From the NCBI RefSeq assembly GCF_031846265.1, contig NZ_JAVRIA010000005.1:124001-188000 (forward strand): a stretch of 64,000 nucleotides of DNA, in the 5' to 3' direction. The position numbers were made by a program, and so were the translations under genes. Positions 1-9,057 of the stretch are shown piece by piece (position 1 is the stretch's first letter; every line of letters begins with the position of its first letter). The DNA is from Microcosmobacter mediterraneus (GTDB taxonomy: Bacteria; Bacteroidota; Bacteroidia; Flavobacteriales; Flavobacteriaceae). Below the pieces are notes generated by a model that saw nothing but the letters and a program-made list of their open reading frames with translations, was not told the DNA's origin and searched no databases.

Positions 1-1891
1 TATCTTTCATAACACTTTCTAATTGATTCTGATCTTCAACACGCTTTCCCCAAGCACCACATGATTGTGCAAAATCTGCAAAATTAGGATTGGATAGTGA
101 TGTTTTCCAGACATCAAATTCACCAGCACGTTGTTCTTTAGATATCTTCCCTAACTCATGATTATTAATTACTATGAGTTTTGCATTCATATTGTATTTC
201 ACTAATGTTGTTATCTCAGCTAAATATTGGCATAAACCTCCATCGCCAGCAACAGCAACAACTGGTCGAGAATCACCAACTGCTGTCCAAGCGCCAATAG
301 CTGCTGGTAAAGCAAAGCCAATAGAGCCCAAATAACCTGACATTAAAAAATCTTGATTTGCTGGTTCAAAATAACGCCCAAATGAATAGGCATTATTACC
401 AACATCTACACACATTACAGCATTGTCTGGTGTGAGCTTATTCATAGTTTCGAATACAGCTATAGAGCTAATGCCTTTATCAGAAGTTTCTAAGAGACGT
501 TTTGCTTTTTCAGTTTTCCAAATTTTCCAACGTTCCGCTATTTCTTCAGTTTGATTAATTGTGTTTATTTCACCATTTAGTTCAGTGTTAAGAATAGCTA
601 TTGTACGTGATATTTCACCAAAAACAGCAACATCTACCTTATGGAACTTACTCAAAGCTAACGGATCAAAATCAACTTGTATGATTGGTTTTTTTGGTGT
701 AATTCCTGTGTGATTCGAAAAGGAAGCTCCAAATACAATAAGCAAATCACTTTCGTTCATAAACCATGAGGCTATTGGTGTTCCACTTCGTCCTAAAACG
801 CCACCACCTAATGGGTGATTATCAGCAATGAGCCCTTTTCCTTTAAACGTCGTTACAACTGCAGCATTTAAACTTTCGGCAAATTTCACCACAGCTTCTT
901 TATGCGCTCTTGCGCCATGACCCATTATGATAACAGGACGTTTTGAATTTTTAATGAGTTTAACAGCGTCGTTAACTGCCTCTATTGGTGGTGCAATCTC
1001 TAAAGAAGTGATGCGCTTTTCTGGTGTTTGTGCTTTTGAGTTGGGTTTAGCAGGTTGTTCCTGAACTTCATCAGGGAAAGTCAAATGCGAAACATCACGT
1101 TTTAAAATCGCATGTTTTATAGCCAATGACATAAGCTCTGCATGACGGCTATCACGCTGAACACGTTGGTTAAATTCAGCAACAGAATTAAAACCTTGAA
1201 CTAAATCTACTTCTTGAAAATTTCCTGTACCCACTACTTGTGTTTTTACCTGACCTGTTAATGCCAATATTGGAGCTCTATCAACTTTTGCATCCCAAAG
1301 TCCAGTATACATATTGGTAGCTCCTGGGCCAGCTATAGAAAAACATGCTGCAGGTTTTCCTGTTAATTTTCCATAAGCAGAAGCTGCAAATGCAGCAGCA
1401 CCTTCATGTCGAATACCATAGAAATTTAGGTTCCCTTTTTCTTCTTGTCTTCGCATGGCATCTGCAAAACCAAGATTAGAATGTCCAACCATTCCAAAGA
1501 CTTTAGTAACGCCCCAATTTACCATAGTTTCTACCATAATATCAGAAACAGTAGTTTTATGAGGTGCTTCTTCTTCTAATCCAACATAAATAGAATCACC
1601 TTCTTCTTTTACTGGAAAGGTGTCAATACCATCATCAAAGCTACCGGGAGGTTTGCCTGAACAAGGGTCGAAATCCCAACCATGCCAAGGACAACGTAAT
1701 AATCCATTTTCTATTGAACCTTCTCCTAATGGTCCACCTTGGTGTGGACAACGATTATCTAGTGCTGAAAACTTGCCTTTGTAATGTGTTAAACAAATGC
1801 CTTTATGATCTGCTGTAACTGTTTTTACTCGACCTTCAGGAAGCTCTTTTTTATTACTTAATACTTTATGCCAAATTATTTTTTTCTCCAT
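1..1891 (-). CDS. Rieske domain + thiamine-diphosphate enzyme (pyruvate oxidase / acetolactate synthase type), 3' end outside the window
   Basis: The gene starts at an ATG at 1889-1891 on the minus strand and runs off the left edge, leaving about 630 visible residues. Residues about 1-105 form a Rieske [2Fe-2S] domain with ligands C48, H50, C67 and H70 (CPHQGG and CPWHGW). The rest is a thiamine-diphosphate (ThDP) enzyme of the acetolactate synthase/pyruvate oxidase fold, with the catalytic-Glu region RHEGAAAF and the GDG...NN cofactor motif near the visible end. Family members decarboxylate 2-oxo acids. The Rieske domain suggests electron transfer, for example an oxidase or a ferredoxin-linked reaction, but the substrate is unknown. 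It begins 5 bp after the antiporter gene, so it is the last gene of a three-gene operon. Confidence 0.9.
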   Translation of the reverse strand, partial: MEKKIIWHKVLSNKKELPEGRVKTVTADHKGICLTHYKGKFSALDNRCPHQGGPLGEGSIENGLLRCPWHGWDFDPCSGKPPGSFDDGIDTFPVKEEGDSIYVGLEEEAPHKTTVSDIMVETMVNWGVTKVFGMVGHSNLGFADAMRRQEEKGNLNFYGIRHEGAAAFAASAYGKLTGKPAACFSIAGPGATNMYTGLWDAKVDRAPILALTGQVKTQVVGTGNFQEVDLVQGFNSVAEFNQRVQRDSRHAELMSLAIKHAILKRDVSHLTFPDEVQEQPAKPNSKAQTPEKRITSLEIAPPIEAVNDAVKLIKNSKRPVIIMGHGARAHKEAVVKFAESLNAAVVTTFKGKGLIADNHPLGGGVLGRSGTPIASWFMNESDLLIVFGASFSNHTGITPKKPIIQVDFDPLALSKFHKVDVAVFGEISRTIAILNTELNGEINTINQTEEIAERWKIWKTEKAKRLLETSDKGISSIAVFETMNKLTPDNAVMCVDVGNNAYSFGRYFEPANQDFLMSGYLGSIGFALPAAIGAWTAVGDSRPVVAVAGDGGLCQYLAEITTLVKYNMNAKLIVINNHELGKISKEQRAGEFDVWKTSLSNPNFADFAQSCGAWGKRVEDQNQLESVMKD

Positions 1892-1896
1892 GAGTA

Positions 1897-3126
1897 TTAT
1901 TTTAATAATTTATTTATGAGCCTTTCAACAGTTAAGCCTTGAGCAATGATTGAGAATACCACGACAACATAGGTTGCATAGACTATGATGTCTTTAATTT
2001 CACCTTCAGGTAGTGATAATGCAAGTGCAATAGAAATGCCGCCACGCAATCCTGCCCAAGTTAATATTACGGATTCTTTTTTAGTAGCTCTATTAGATTT
2101 TTTAAGAAACAGATTGGACATTAACACAGTTATATATCTTGAAAAGAGTACTCCAAAAATTGATAATATTCCTAGAACTAAATGATAGATATTAAAGTCT
2201 AAAGTAATCATCACAATACCAATAAGAACAAATAACACGGCATTAAAAACTTCGTCTAAGACCTTCCAGAAAATGTTCATATGGTTCCTTAAGTTTTCTG
2301 AAACACTTTCGTTGTGTAAACCATGTCCAATAATGAGTCCTGCAATAACCATAGCAATTGCACCAGAAATATGAAGCCAATTGGACAACACATAGCCACC
2401 TAAAACAATGGCTAAAGAAATATGAACCGCAATCACAGGTTCTTTGTTGACACTTTGTATGCAACGTTTACCAATTTGTCCAAAAATGAAGCCTAGCAAT
2501 AATCCTCCGCCAGCTTCCTTGCCAAATTCTGAAGCGATATGCGTAATATCAAATTCATGCATCATGGTTGCTAATGACAAAATAGATAGAAATACTACAA
2601 TCCCAACACCATCATTAAACAATGACTCACCTATGATTTTTATTTCCATATGTTTAGGTGCTCCAGCCTTTTTAAGTAACGCTAAAACTGCTACTGGATC
2701 AGTAGGTGATATTAAAGCGCCAAACACTAAACTGTAGAGGTAGCTAATTTCTAAGCCTATAATTTTTGCTAAAAAGTAAAATAGTGTGCCGATAATAAAT
2801 GTAGATGCAATTACGCCAAAAGTCGCATAAATTAAAACCGGAGATTTTTCTTTTAAAAGGCCTTTAAGATTAACATGAATCGCTCCAGCAAAGAGTAATA
2901 CACCAAGTAAAAAATCGAATAAAATGGTTTTAAAATCAATAGACCTTGCAAAAGCTGTTACTTCATGAAAATAAGTATTATCAATAAAATAGCTCGCAGC
3001 AAACAATAAGGATACTATGATAGACAATATCATAACACCTATAGTTTCAGGTAGTTTTAAAAATTTAGCATTTAAGTAACTTAGAAATGCAGATAAAGCA
3101 ATTATGCCAACAAATAACTCGAACAT
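1897..3126 (-). CDS. Na+/H+ antiporter, CPA1 (NhaP-like) family
   Basis: This 409-residue integral membrane protein has about 12 hydrophobic segments. It shows the cation:proton antiporter signatures SPTDPVAVLALL, GESLFNDGVGIVVF (with the transport Asp of the ND motif) and a late AGLRGGISIALAL segment. Proteins of this family exchange cytoplasmic Na+ or K+ for protons and control pH and salt. The gene lies 3 bp after the Rieske-glutamate-synthase-like gene and 5 bp before the Rieske-ThDP gene, all on the minus strand. Co-transcription with two redox enzymes is unusual and may mean that pH or sodium homeostasis is coupled to their reaction. The family call is firm; ion specificity is not visible. 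Confidence 0.93.
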   Translation of the reverse strand: MFELFVGIIALSAFLSYLNAKFLKLPETIGVMILSIIVSLLFAASYFIDNTYFHEVTAFARSIDFKTILFDFLLGVLLFAGAIHVNLKGLLKEKSPVLIYATFGVIASTFIIGTLFYFLAKIIGLEISYLYSLVFGALISPTDPVAVLALLKKAGAPKHMEIKIIGESLFNDGVGIVVFLSILSLATMMHEFDITHIASEFGKEAGGGLLLGFIFGQIGKRCIQSVNKEPVIAVHISLAIVLGGYVLSNWLHISGAIAMVIAGLIIGHGLHNESVSENLRNHMNIFWKVLDEVFNAVLFVLIGIVMITLDFNIYHLVLGILSIFGVLFSRYITVLMSNLFLKKSNRATKKESVILTWAGLRGGISIALALSLPEGEIKDIIVYATYVVVVFSIIAQGLTVERLINKLLK

Positions 3127-3129
3127 ATC

Positions 3130-4743
3130 TTAAGAATTGATGCCTGCAAAATTAATTCCTGTCAATTTATGCATCTCATAATCGAATGTTGACAGGTCAT
3201 TCGGATTAAATTTTGAAATGTTATCGTAACCACAAGCTCTTGCTACAACTCTAATTAGGTTATTGGTGGCATCAAAATAGTTGTACAGTTGTTTCGCTGA
3301 GGATTGTATGATTAGTCGACTTCTAAGTGATTCTTTTTGAGTGGCAATACCTACAGGACAGTTATTGGTTCCGCAAGCACGCATACCTAAACATCCAATA
3401 GCTTGTAAGGCCGAATTTGACACTGCAATAGCATCTGCACCAAGCATCATAGCTTTAGCAAAATCTTCAGCAACACGCAATCCTCCTGTGATGACTAAAG
3501 TAACATCTGTAGCACCAACTTTATCCATATATTTTCTAGCTCTAGCTAATGCAGGAATTGTAGGAACATTAATATGATCTCTTAATATAGTTGGTGCAGA
3601 ACCAGTTCCACCACCACGACCATCGAGTATTATATAATCGACACCAACATCTAATGCAAACTGAATGTCTTTTTCTATATGACTTGCTGCGATTTTAAAA
3701 CCAATAGGGATTCCTCCAGTGCGTTCTCTTACTTTTTCAGAGAAATCTTTAAAATCTTTAACCGTATGAAAGTTAGGATTAGCCGCAGGAGAAATTGCAG
3801 TCTCACCTTCTTTTAAACCTCTTACCTCTGCAATCTCTTTACTTACTTTGTTGCCTGGTAAGTGACCACCAGTTCCTGTTTTTGCACCTTGTCCGCCTTT
3901 AAAATGAAAGGCTTGTACTTTATCTAATTTATCCCAAGAAAACCCAAATTGAGCAGAAGCTAATTCATAAAAATATTTTGAGTTATTAGATTGTTCTTCA
4001 GGTAACATACCACCTTCTCCAGAACAAATTCCTGTTCCTGCTAGTTCTGCACCTTTGCTTAGCGCAATTTTAGCTTCTCTTGACAATGCACCAAAACTCA
4101 TATCACTTACAAATAGTGGTATGTCTAATTCTAAAGGTTTTTTTGCATTAGGACCAATGACCACTTTAGTTGAAACGTCTTCATCATCTAATAATGGTCG
4201 CGTTGCCAATTGCGCTGGTAAAAATTGAATATCATTCCATTTGGGTAATGTATTTCTATCCACGCCCATGGATGCTGAAAACCCATGATGACCAATATTT
4301 TTCAGCCCATTTTTGGCCAATTCTTTTATATAACCAGTGTATGGTTCAGTGTCTTCGGGATGTGTGTCTGCATAGGTGCCTAAATAAGAATCGCGATCAA
4401 AGGGTTGCGGATGCTTAGTTTCAAATTCAATGATTTCATCTTCATCAATTAATAGGGAATCATTTTCAATATATTCCTGAAATTTATGAAGTTGCTCATC
4501 GTTATTGTATTCACTGATTCCAGTATCGTAGCGATAATCCCAGCCATGAACACCACAGATTAGGTTCTGTCCGTCTATATGACCATCTGATAGTAATGCA
4601 CCACGATGATGGCACCTTCCGTAAAGTACAGAAATGCCTTTTTCGTGTTTTATAATTACAAGATCAGTGTTTTTAACTAAAGCGTAAGCTGGTTCTTTTT
4701 CTTGGAGATTTGAAATTTTAGCGATTTCAATTTTATTAGCCAT
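3130..4743 (-). CDS. Rieske domain fused to an FMN-binding glutamate synthase-like domain
   Basis: The protein has 537 residues. Residues about 1-105 form a Rieske [2Fe-2S] domain with ligands C44, H46 (RCHHRG), C63 and H66 (CGVHGW). Residues about 150-530 are the FMN-binding alpha/beta barrel of the glutamate synthase large subunit. This part includes GGQGAKTGTGG, the DGRGGGTGSAP phosphate-binding segment and a [3Fe-4S] cysteine cluster, CLGMRACGTNNCPVG. The glutaminase domain and a GltD partner are absent, so it is not a complete glutamate synthase. It is the first gene of the minus-strand unit with the antiporter and the Rieske-ThDP enzyme. The reaction is unknown; an FMN- and Fe-S-dependent oxidoreductase is the safe description. 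Confidence 0.88.
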   Translation of the reverse strand: MANKIEIAKISNLQEKEPAYALVKNTDLVIIKHEKGISVLYGRCHHRGALLSDGHIDGQNLICGVHGWDYRYDTGISEYNNDEQLHKFQEYIENDSLLIDEDEIIEFETKHPQPFDRDSYLGTYADTHPEDTEPYTGYIKELAKNGLKNIGHHGFSASMGVDRNTLPKWNDIQFLPAQLATRPLLDDEDVSTKVVIGPNAKKPLELDIPLFVSDMSFGALSREAKIALSKGAELAGTGICSGEGGMLPEEQSNNSKYFYELASAQFGFSWDKLDKVQAFHFKGGQGAKTGTGGHLPGNKVSKEIAEVRGLKEGETAISPAANPNFHTVKDFKDFSEKVRERTGGIPIGFKIAASHIEKDIQFALDVGVDYIILDGRGGGTGSAPTILRDHINVPTIPALARARKYMDKVGATDVTLVITGGLRVAEDFAKAMMLGADAIAVSNSALQAIGCLGMRACGTNNCPVGIATQKESLRSRLIIQSSAKQLYNYFDATNNLIRVVARACGYDNISKFNPNDLSTFDYEMHKLTGINFAGINS

Positions 4744-4816
4744 AAGGTTGTTGTTAGTTGGTTTCTAAATCTACAACCTTTTGACGAAAAATGAATAAAA
4801 TAATTACACAGAACTT

Positions 4817-5263
4817 TTAAGACGACATATCTGCAACAATCTTCCAAGCACCATCTATCTTTTTAAAAATGATGAGAAAATTACCATTAGCATCGCCAAC
4901 GGTTCTTATTAAATGGTATTGTCCCATAACCCAATAACTGTTACAATCTACAGGAGAAATATCATCGATTGTAAATTTTAAAGTGCCGCTTTCAGCAGAT
5001 GTAGGATAACCTTTCTTATAATTATCTAAGGTGTTTTGCCAGCCTTTAGTTAGTCCGGATTTTCCATAAAATTTTAAAGAATCACTTTTCCAGTAACCTT
5101 GCATAAAACCTTCGAGATCATGTTTATTCCATGCTATTTCTTGTAAATGCATTACGTCTAAAATGGCACTTTTATCTGTGTCAGTTTGGCAAGCTTTACC
5201 ACAGCTAAAAAAGATTGAAGCTACAGTGATTAATAGGAAGTATTTTAGTTTAAAATAAGCCAT
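4817..5263 (-). CDS. small lipoprotein with a SnoaL/NTF2-like (DUF4440-type) domain
   Basis: I chose the ATG at 5263 because it places a lipoprotein signal directly at the N-terminus (MAYFKLKYFLL..., lipobox FFSC). TTG at 5278 and ATG at 5275 are in-frame alternatives. The mature part of about 125 residues looks like a single NTF2-fold domain, with WNKHDLEGFMQGYW near its start and a GAWKIVADMSS-type C-terminal strand. This fold is often a small-molecule-binding or delta-isomerase-like scaffold, and no catalytic role can be assigned. The gene overlaps the 3' end of the deoxynucleoside kinase gene by 14 bp, so translation is probably coupled. Confidence 0.78.
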   Translation of the reverse strand: MAYFKLKYFLLITVASIFFSCGKACQTDTDKSAILDVMHLQEIAWNKHDLEGFMQGYWKSDSLKFYGKSGLTKGWQNTLDNYKKGYPTSAESGTLKFTIDDISPVDCNSYWVMGQYHLIRTVGDANGNFLIIFKKIDGAWKIVADMSS

Positions 5264-5864
5264 TAATCTCGGCATCAATTTTATTGATAATGCTTCCTAG
5301 GTCTTCTGGATTGGCAACAAAATCTAAATTATCTACATCAATAATTAATAGGTTACCTTTTTCATAAGTAGAAATCCAAGCTTCATAACGTTCATTTAAA
5401 CGACTTAAATAATCAATACTGATTGTGTTTTCATAATCACGGCCACGTTTATGGATTTGAGCAACTAAATTAGAAATAGAACTGCGTAAATAAATAAGTA
5501 AATCTGGTCCTTTAACAAAGGATTCCATAAGCTGAAATAAAGAGGAGTAATTTTCAAAATCTCTGTTGGTCATTAATCCCATAGCATGGAGATTTGGTGC
5601 AAAAATATGCGCATCTTCATATATAGTTCTGTCCTGGATTATATCCTTACCACTTTCCCTTATTTGAGCTACTTGTCTAAAACGACTATTTAAAAAATAG
5701 ACTTGTAAATTAAAACTCCAACGCTCCATCTGATTATAAAAATCATCTAAATAAGGATTGTCTACAACATCTTCTAGTTGTGCTTCCCACTTATAATGTT
5801 TAGCTAAAAGTTTAGTTAGTGTAGTCTTTCCTGCGCCAATGTTTCCTGCTACAGCAATATGCAT
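5250..5864 (-). CDS. deoxynucleoside kinase (deoxyadenosine/deoxyguanosine kinase family)
   Basis: This 204-residue protein starts with a P-loop, GNIGAGKTTL (residues 7-16). It then shows the family's QLEDVVDNPYLDDFY segment and IIQDRTIYEDAHIF, which carries the DR catalytic/substrate motif. The lid region is HKRGRDYE. Family members phosphorylate deoxynucleosides in the salvage pathway using ATP. The length is normal for the bacterial dAK/dGK type. It lies 4 bp after the secreted-protein gene and overlaps the lipoprotein gene, so it is in the middle of a minus-strand cluster. Exact base specificity cannot be read from the sequence. Confidence 0.92.
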   Translation of the reverse strand: MHIAVAGNIGAGKTTLTKLLAKHYKWEAQLEDVVDNPYLDDFYNQMERWSFNLQVYFLNSRFRQVAQIRESGKDIIQDRTIYEDAHIFAPNLHAMGLMTNRDFENYSSLFQLMESFVKGPDLLIYLRSSISNLVAQIHKRGRDYENTISIDYLSRLNERYEAWISTYEKGNLLIIDVDNLDFVANPEDLGSIINKIDAEINGLF

Positions 5865-5868
5865 AATA

Positions 5869-6651
5869 TTAGTCGGTTTTTAGTTGGAAATGATGAAGCA
5901 TTTCACCGTCGTAAATATACAAGCTTTCATTGGTTAGCAAAAACTGATTTATTAACAATTCGGAGCTGTAAATGAGTTTGGGAATTGTCTTGTTTTTTTC
6001 AAGAAAATATAAAGATTTCTCTTTTTTTAAGACTAAATTTCCATGGTCTAAGGCTATAGATTCAAAACCAGAATTTTCAATTTTAGCAATTAAACTCCCA
6101 AAATAATTATAAACGTAAAGATATTTAGTTGTAAGTAACCAAGCAGAGTTATAATCACTTTTTAAATCTAGTACGTCATCTTGTATAGGTATGGTTTTTA
6201 TTTTGGTGGTTAACGTTTTATAATTGAAGAGTTCTAATTGTTGTAGATCTTGATTAAAAACCCAAACGGAATTATCAAAACCAGTCGATACAAAGGTTAC
6301 ATTCTTGTAATCCTGAATAAGATTAAAATCTACCTTGAAAATTTCAGCAAGCCTATTATCTAAGATTACAATGGTATTAAAATCTTTATAGAATAAGTTT
6401 ATTTTTAAAGGATTAAAAGCATCTGATGTTGAGATAGCTCCTAGTTGAATATTACTATAGGTTAAGGTAGTGTCTATTGTTTTTTTTATGTACCAGTTAT
6501 CTTTCCTTGAGTAATATATGGTGCCAAAATTATCTATAGATGCTATACTTTTGGCTTTGAAAGGATTAGAATCTATTTTTATAGTGCTAATAGTTTCTTG
6601 AGCATAGGCAAAAGAACTGATAACACATAAAAAAATAAAAATGGGTTTCAT
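5869..6651 (-). CDS. secreted protein of unknown function, probable beta-propeller
   Basis: The 260-residue product has a clear signal peptide (MKPIFIFLCVISSFAYAQ). The remainder is a run of short beta-rich units such as NSVWVFNQDLQQLELFNY, SAWLLTTKYLYVYNYFG and ESLYIYDGEMLHHFQL. These resemble the blades of a WD- or PQQ-like propeller. No catalytic motif is visible, and I do not recognise a named family. It is just upstream of, and 4 bp from, the deoxynucleoside kinase gene on the same strand. It lies 75 bp downstream of the response regulator gene. It may act in the periplasm; function is not assigned. Confidence 0.75.
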   Translation of the reverse strand: MKPIFIFLCVISSFAYAQETISTIKIDSNPFKAKSIASIDNFGTIYYSRKDNWYIKKTIDTTLTYSNIQLGAISTSDAFNPLKINLFYKDFNTIVILDNRLAEIFKVDFNLIQDYKNVTFVSTGFDNSVWVFNQDLQQLELFNYKTLTTKIKTIPIQDDVLDLKSDYNSAWLLTTKYLYVYNYFGSLIAKIENSGFESIALDHGNLVLKKEKSLYFLEKNKTIPKLIYSSELLINQFLLTNESLYIYDGEMLHHFQLKTD

Positions 6652-6726
6652 AAGAGATTAGAAAAATACAAAATTTGAAGTAGTTATAAGGTAAACGAAG
6701 ACCTAATACCTTTTGTTGTTTATGAT

Positions 6727-7410
6727 TTAACAAACAAGCTTATACCCAAAACCTCTTACATTAATAATCTGAATATTAGTGTCAGCACTTAGTTTTTTTC
6801 TGAGTTTAGATATAAAAACATCCATGCTTCTCGCAGAAAAGAAATCGTCATTTCCCCAAAGTTTATTGAGTATTAAAGAGCGATCTAAAACCTGATTTTT
6901 ATTTTTTATAAGATGAAACAAAAGATGCGCTTCTCTGTGAGTTAATTGCTGAGGTTGGTTATCTTTAAATTGTAGCACTTGTTTAGGGAAATCAAAAGTA
7001 AATGCGCCAAGAGTGATAAGTTCTGCTTTTTGTTGAGTTTTGGTGCGTTTAAGCAGATTATTGATTCTAACAATAAGTTCTTCAATACTAAAAGGTTTTT
7101 TAAGATAATCGTTTCCGCCAATAGTGAAGCCTTCAACAACATCTTGCGTTTGCGACTTAGCTGTTAAGAAAATAATGGGAATGGTATCGTCTAGTACACG
7201 TATCTCTTTGGCTAAGGTAAAGCCATCCTTTTTTGGCATCATTACATCCAATACAAGGAGTTTTGGTTGTTCTGCTTTGTAGGTTTCATAGGCTTTTTCG
7301 CCATTATCGCAGAGTAATACCTTAAACTTTCTGGTTTCTAAACTTTCCTTGATTATTTGACCAAGTGCTGGTTCGTCTTCAGCTAATAGTATGGTTGTTA
7401 ATTCAGGCAT
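6727..7410 (-). CDS. OmpR/PhoB-family response regulator (RprY-like)
   Basis: The 227-residue protein has an N-terminal receiver domain with the acidic pair ED at residues 11-12, phospho-acceptor Asp in LLVLDVMMPKKDG, and conserved Thr and Lys in FLTAKS and LKKPF. The C-terminal half is a winged-helix trans_reg_C domain (THREAHLLFHLI, ARSMDVFISKLRKKL, INVRGFGYKLV). Its start overlaps the end of the histidine kinase gene by 8 bp, so the two are a cognate pair. OmpR-family regulators bind tandem direct repeats with 10-11 bp spacing. Such repeats occur upstream of the kinase gene at 8979-9008. Confidence 0.95.
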   Translation of the reverse strand: MPELTTILLAEDEPALGQIIKESLETRKFKVLLCDNGEKAYETYKAEQPKLLVLDVMMPKKDGFTLAKEIRVLDDTIPIIFLTAKSQTQDVVEGFTIGGNDYLKKPFSIEELIVRINNLLKRTKTQQKAELITLGAFTFDFPKQVLQFKDNQPQQLTHREAHLLFHLIKNKNQVLDRSLILNKLWGNDDFFSARSMDVFISKLRKKLSADTNIQIINVRGFGYKLVC

Positions 7411-8938
7411 TAGGTAGCGAAATTTTAAAACATGTTTTAGAGTTACTTAAATGTAAAGTAATTGTTCCGTTGTGTTTATCAATGATTTTTTTGGTGTAAT
7501 ATAATCCAATACCAAAGCCTTTAACATCATGAGTATTTCCTTTTGGTACACGATAAAACTTCTGAAATATCTTGTCTTTATTTGAGTTGGTTAGGGTGTT
7601 TCCGTTATCGGAAATTTCAATTGTAATCCTCTTGTTTTTCTCAAAAACTGAAACATCAATAAGATTACCTCCATATTTAATGGCATTATCCACAATATTA
7701 TTTATAGCGTTTTCTAGATGAAAAGCATCTACATTTATAATAGTATGTTCATTATTACTATTAAAAGTCAGTTGTTTAGAGTTGTCTTGAAGCTGAAATT
7801 TTTTAACTACAGAATTCACCAAGTCATTTATATTGATAGGCTCTTTAGAGAGTTCTAAACTTTCGCTATCTAAAGTTGCTGTTTCTAAAAGTTTTTCAAC
7901 CATAGTATTTAGTTTACCTAATTGTTGATTAGACATGTCTAAATAAGTTTTTGTTTTTTCTTTGTCTTCTATAACATTAAAGTCTTTAATACTTTCTAAG
8001 GCAACACCAATGGTAGCGATTGGTGTTTTAAACTCATGTGTAATATTACTGATAAGATCATTTTTTACTTCTGCAAGCTGTTTCTGGTGTTTAATGATTT
8101 TTAATAAGTAAAATAAACAGCTAATTACAGCTAACACCAAAAGTGTAGAGAGAAGAATTCCGCTCAAAATGCGTTTAAGAACAAGTCTTGTTTGATTGGT
8201 AAATGTGATGCCTAACTGACAATTTTGAGGAAGTAAAGAGGATTTTGAAAAAGTAGTTAAAAGTACTTTCCCATCATCTATACCTTTACTAGTTATAAAA
8301 CTTTTAAGAGCTTTAACTTTATTTAAGGAGTCATTTGTGTTTAAATAGTGAATACTGAAGTCTACATCAATATTTTTTCTTAGAAGTTCACTATTTACAA
8401 GGCTATCTACCTCTTTAATATTAATAGAGTCGTTGCTAATTGAAATCATCACTTTGGATGTAAGAAATTCAAATTCCGTAAGGTTGATGCTGTCATTTTC
8501 AGCTTTAAAGGATTTAATTTCAGCAGAGAATGAATCTAAATGCATTGATTTTGAATCCTTTTGTTGTTGTTTCATCATGGAGTCTGCTTTAAAACCTCTG
8601 AGTATAGTAATACCTTCTAAAGAATCTGGATGTAATTCTATGTCTGAGATAATCTGATTAGATTCATCAATTTGAGCAGTTAACTGATCTAATAATCCTC
8701 CTTTACTCAATAAGTTTTTTTGGCGAGATCCAGATAGAGACAAACCAAGTGTTGTCTTTTCGGCTAAGTTGGTATAGTAATCATCTACAGCTTTATCTAA
8801 ACTTGTTTGTACATCATTAATAAGCTGCTGCTTGTTAGTCTGATAATTTTTATAATTCCAATACACCTGTATACCAATTGTTGCAATGATAACTGCAACG
8901 ATAGTATATAGAATCCAATGATAGCGTTTATCGTTCAT
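7403..8938 (-). CDS. membrane sensor histidine kinase (RprX-like)
   Basis: This 511-residue kinase has a first membrane helix at about residues 8-27 and a long extracytoplasmic sensor of about 230 residues. A second helix lies near 260-285 (SGILLSTLLVLAVISCLFYL). The HisKA box follows, with phospho-acceptor H301 (THEFKTP), and then an ATPase domain with N-box NNIVDNAIKYG and G-boxes DNGNT and GFGIGLYY. The periplasmic sensor is not of a type I recognise. The gene is divergent from the GLPGLI/outer-membrane cluster, 119 bp away from its first ORF. This suggests that the kinase senses envelope state and controls that cluster, but that link is inferred. Confidence 0.95.
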   Translation of the reverse strand: MNDKRYHWILYTIVAVIIATIGIQVYWNYKNYQTNKQQLINDVQTSLDKAVDDYYTNLAEKTTLGLSLSGSRQKNLLSKGGLLDQLTAQIDESNQIISDIELHPDSLEGITILRGFKADSMMKQQQKDSKSMHLDSFSAEIKSFKAENDSINLTEFEFLTSKVMISISNDSINIKEVDSLVNSELLRKNIDVDFSIHYLNTNDSLNKVKALKSFITSKGIDDGKVLLTTFSKSSLLPQNCQLGITFTNQTRLVLKRILSGILLSTLLVLAVISCLFYLLKIIKHQKQLAEVKNDLISNITHEFKTPIATIGVALESIKDFNVIEDKEKTKTYLDMSNQQLGKLNTMVEKLLETATLDSESLELSKEPININDLVNSVVKKFQLQDNSKQLTFNSNNEHTIINVDAFHLENAINNIVDNAIKYGGNLIDVSVFEKNKRITIEISDNGNTLTNSNKDKIFQKFYRVPKGNTHDVKGFGIGLYYTKKIIDKHNGTITLHLSNSKTCFKISLPNA

Positions 8939-8978
8939 GACTCAAAAGTAAATGTTAAAAGCGATTTAAACGAATCGG

Positions 8979-9008
8979 TTAACACTAGTTAACACTCATT
9001 AACCATAA
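8979..9008. promoter_or_regulatory. three TTAAC direct repeats with exact 10-bp period (candidate response-regulator site)
   Basis: TTAAC occurs at 8979, 8989 and 8999, and the first two copies are identical over 8 bases (TTAACACT). The array lies in the 119-bp gap between the divergent histidine kinase gene and the small secreted-protein gene. A 10-bp period puts all copies on one face of the helix, as expected for OmpR-family regulators binding head to tail. A related pair (TTTAAC at 11223 and 11234, 11 bp apart) lies before the third GLPGLI gene. Regulation of both directions is inferred. Confidence 0.5.
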
Positions 9009-9057
9009 TCTTTAATTAGACTTTAGATATTTGTCATCTAATTTAAAACCAAAGAAA

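Noticed and set aside
2444..2737. A plus-strand reading frame inside the antiporter gene
   Set aside because: It is antisense to a well-conserved membrane protein, with no start signal or family resemblance.
9031..9057. An upstream extension of the small secreted protein (starting at 9031)
   Set aside because: The added residues are polar and would disrupt the signal peptide, which begins cleanly at the ATG at 9058.
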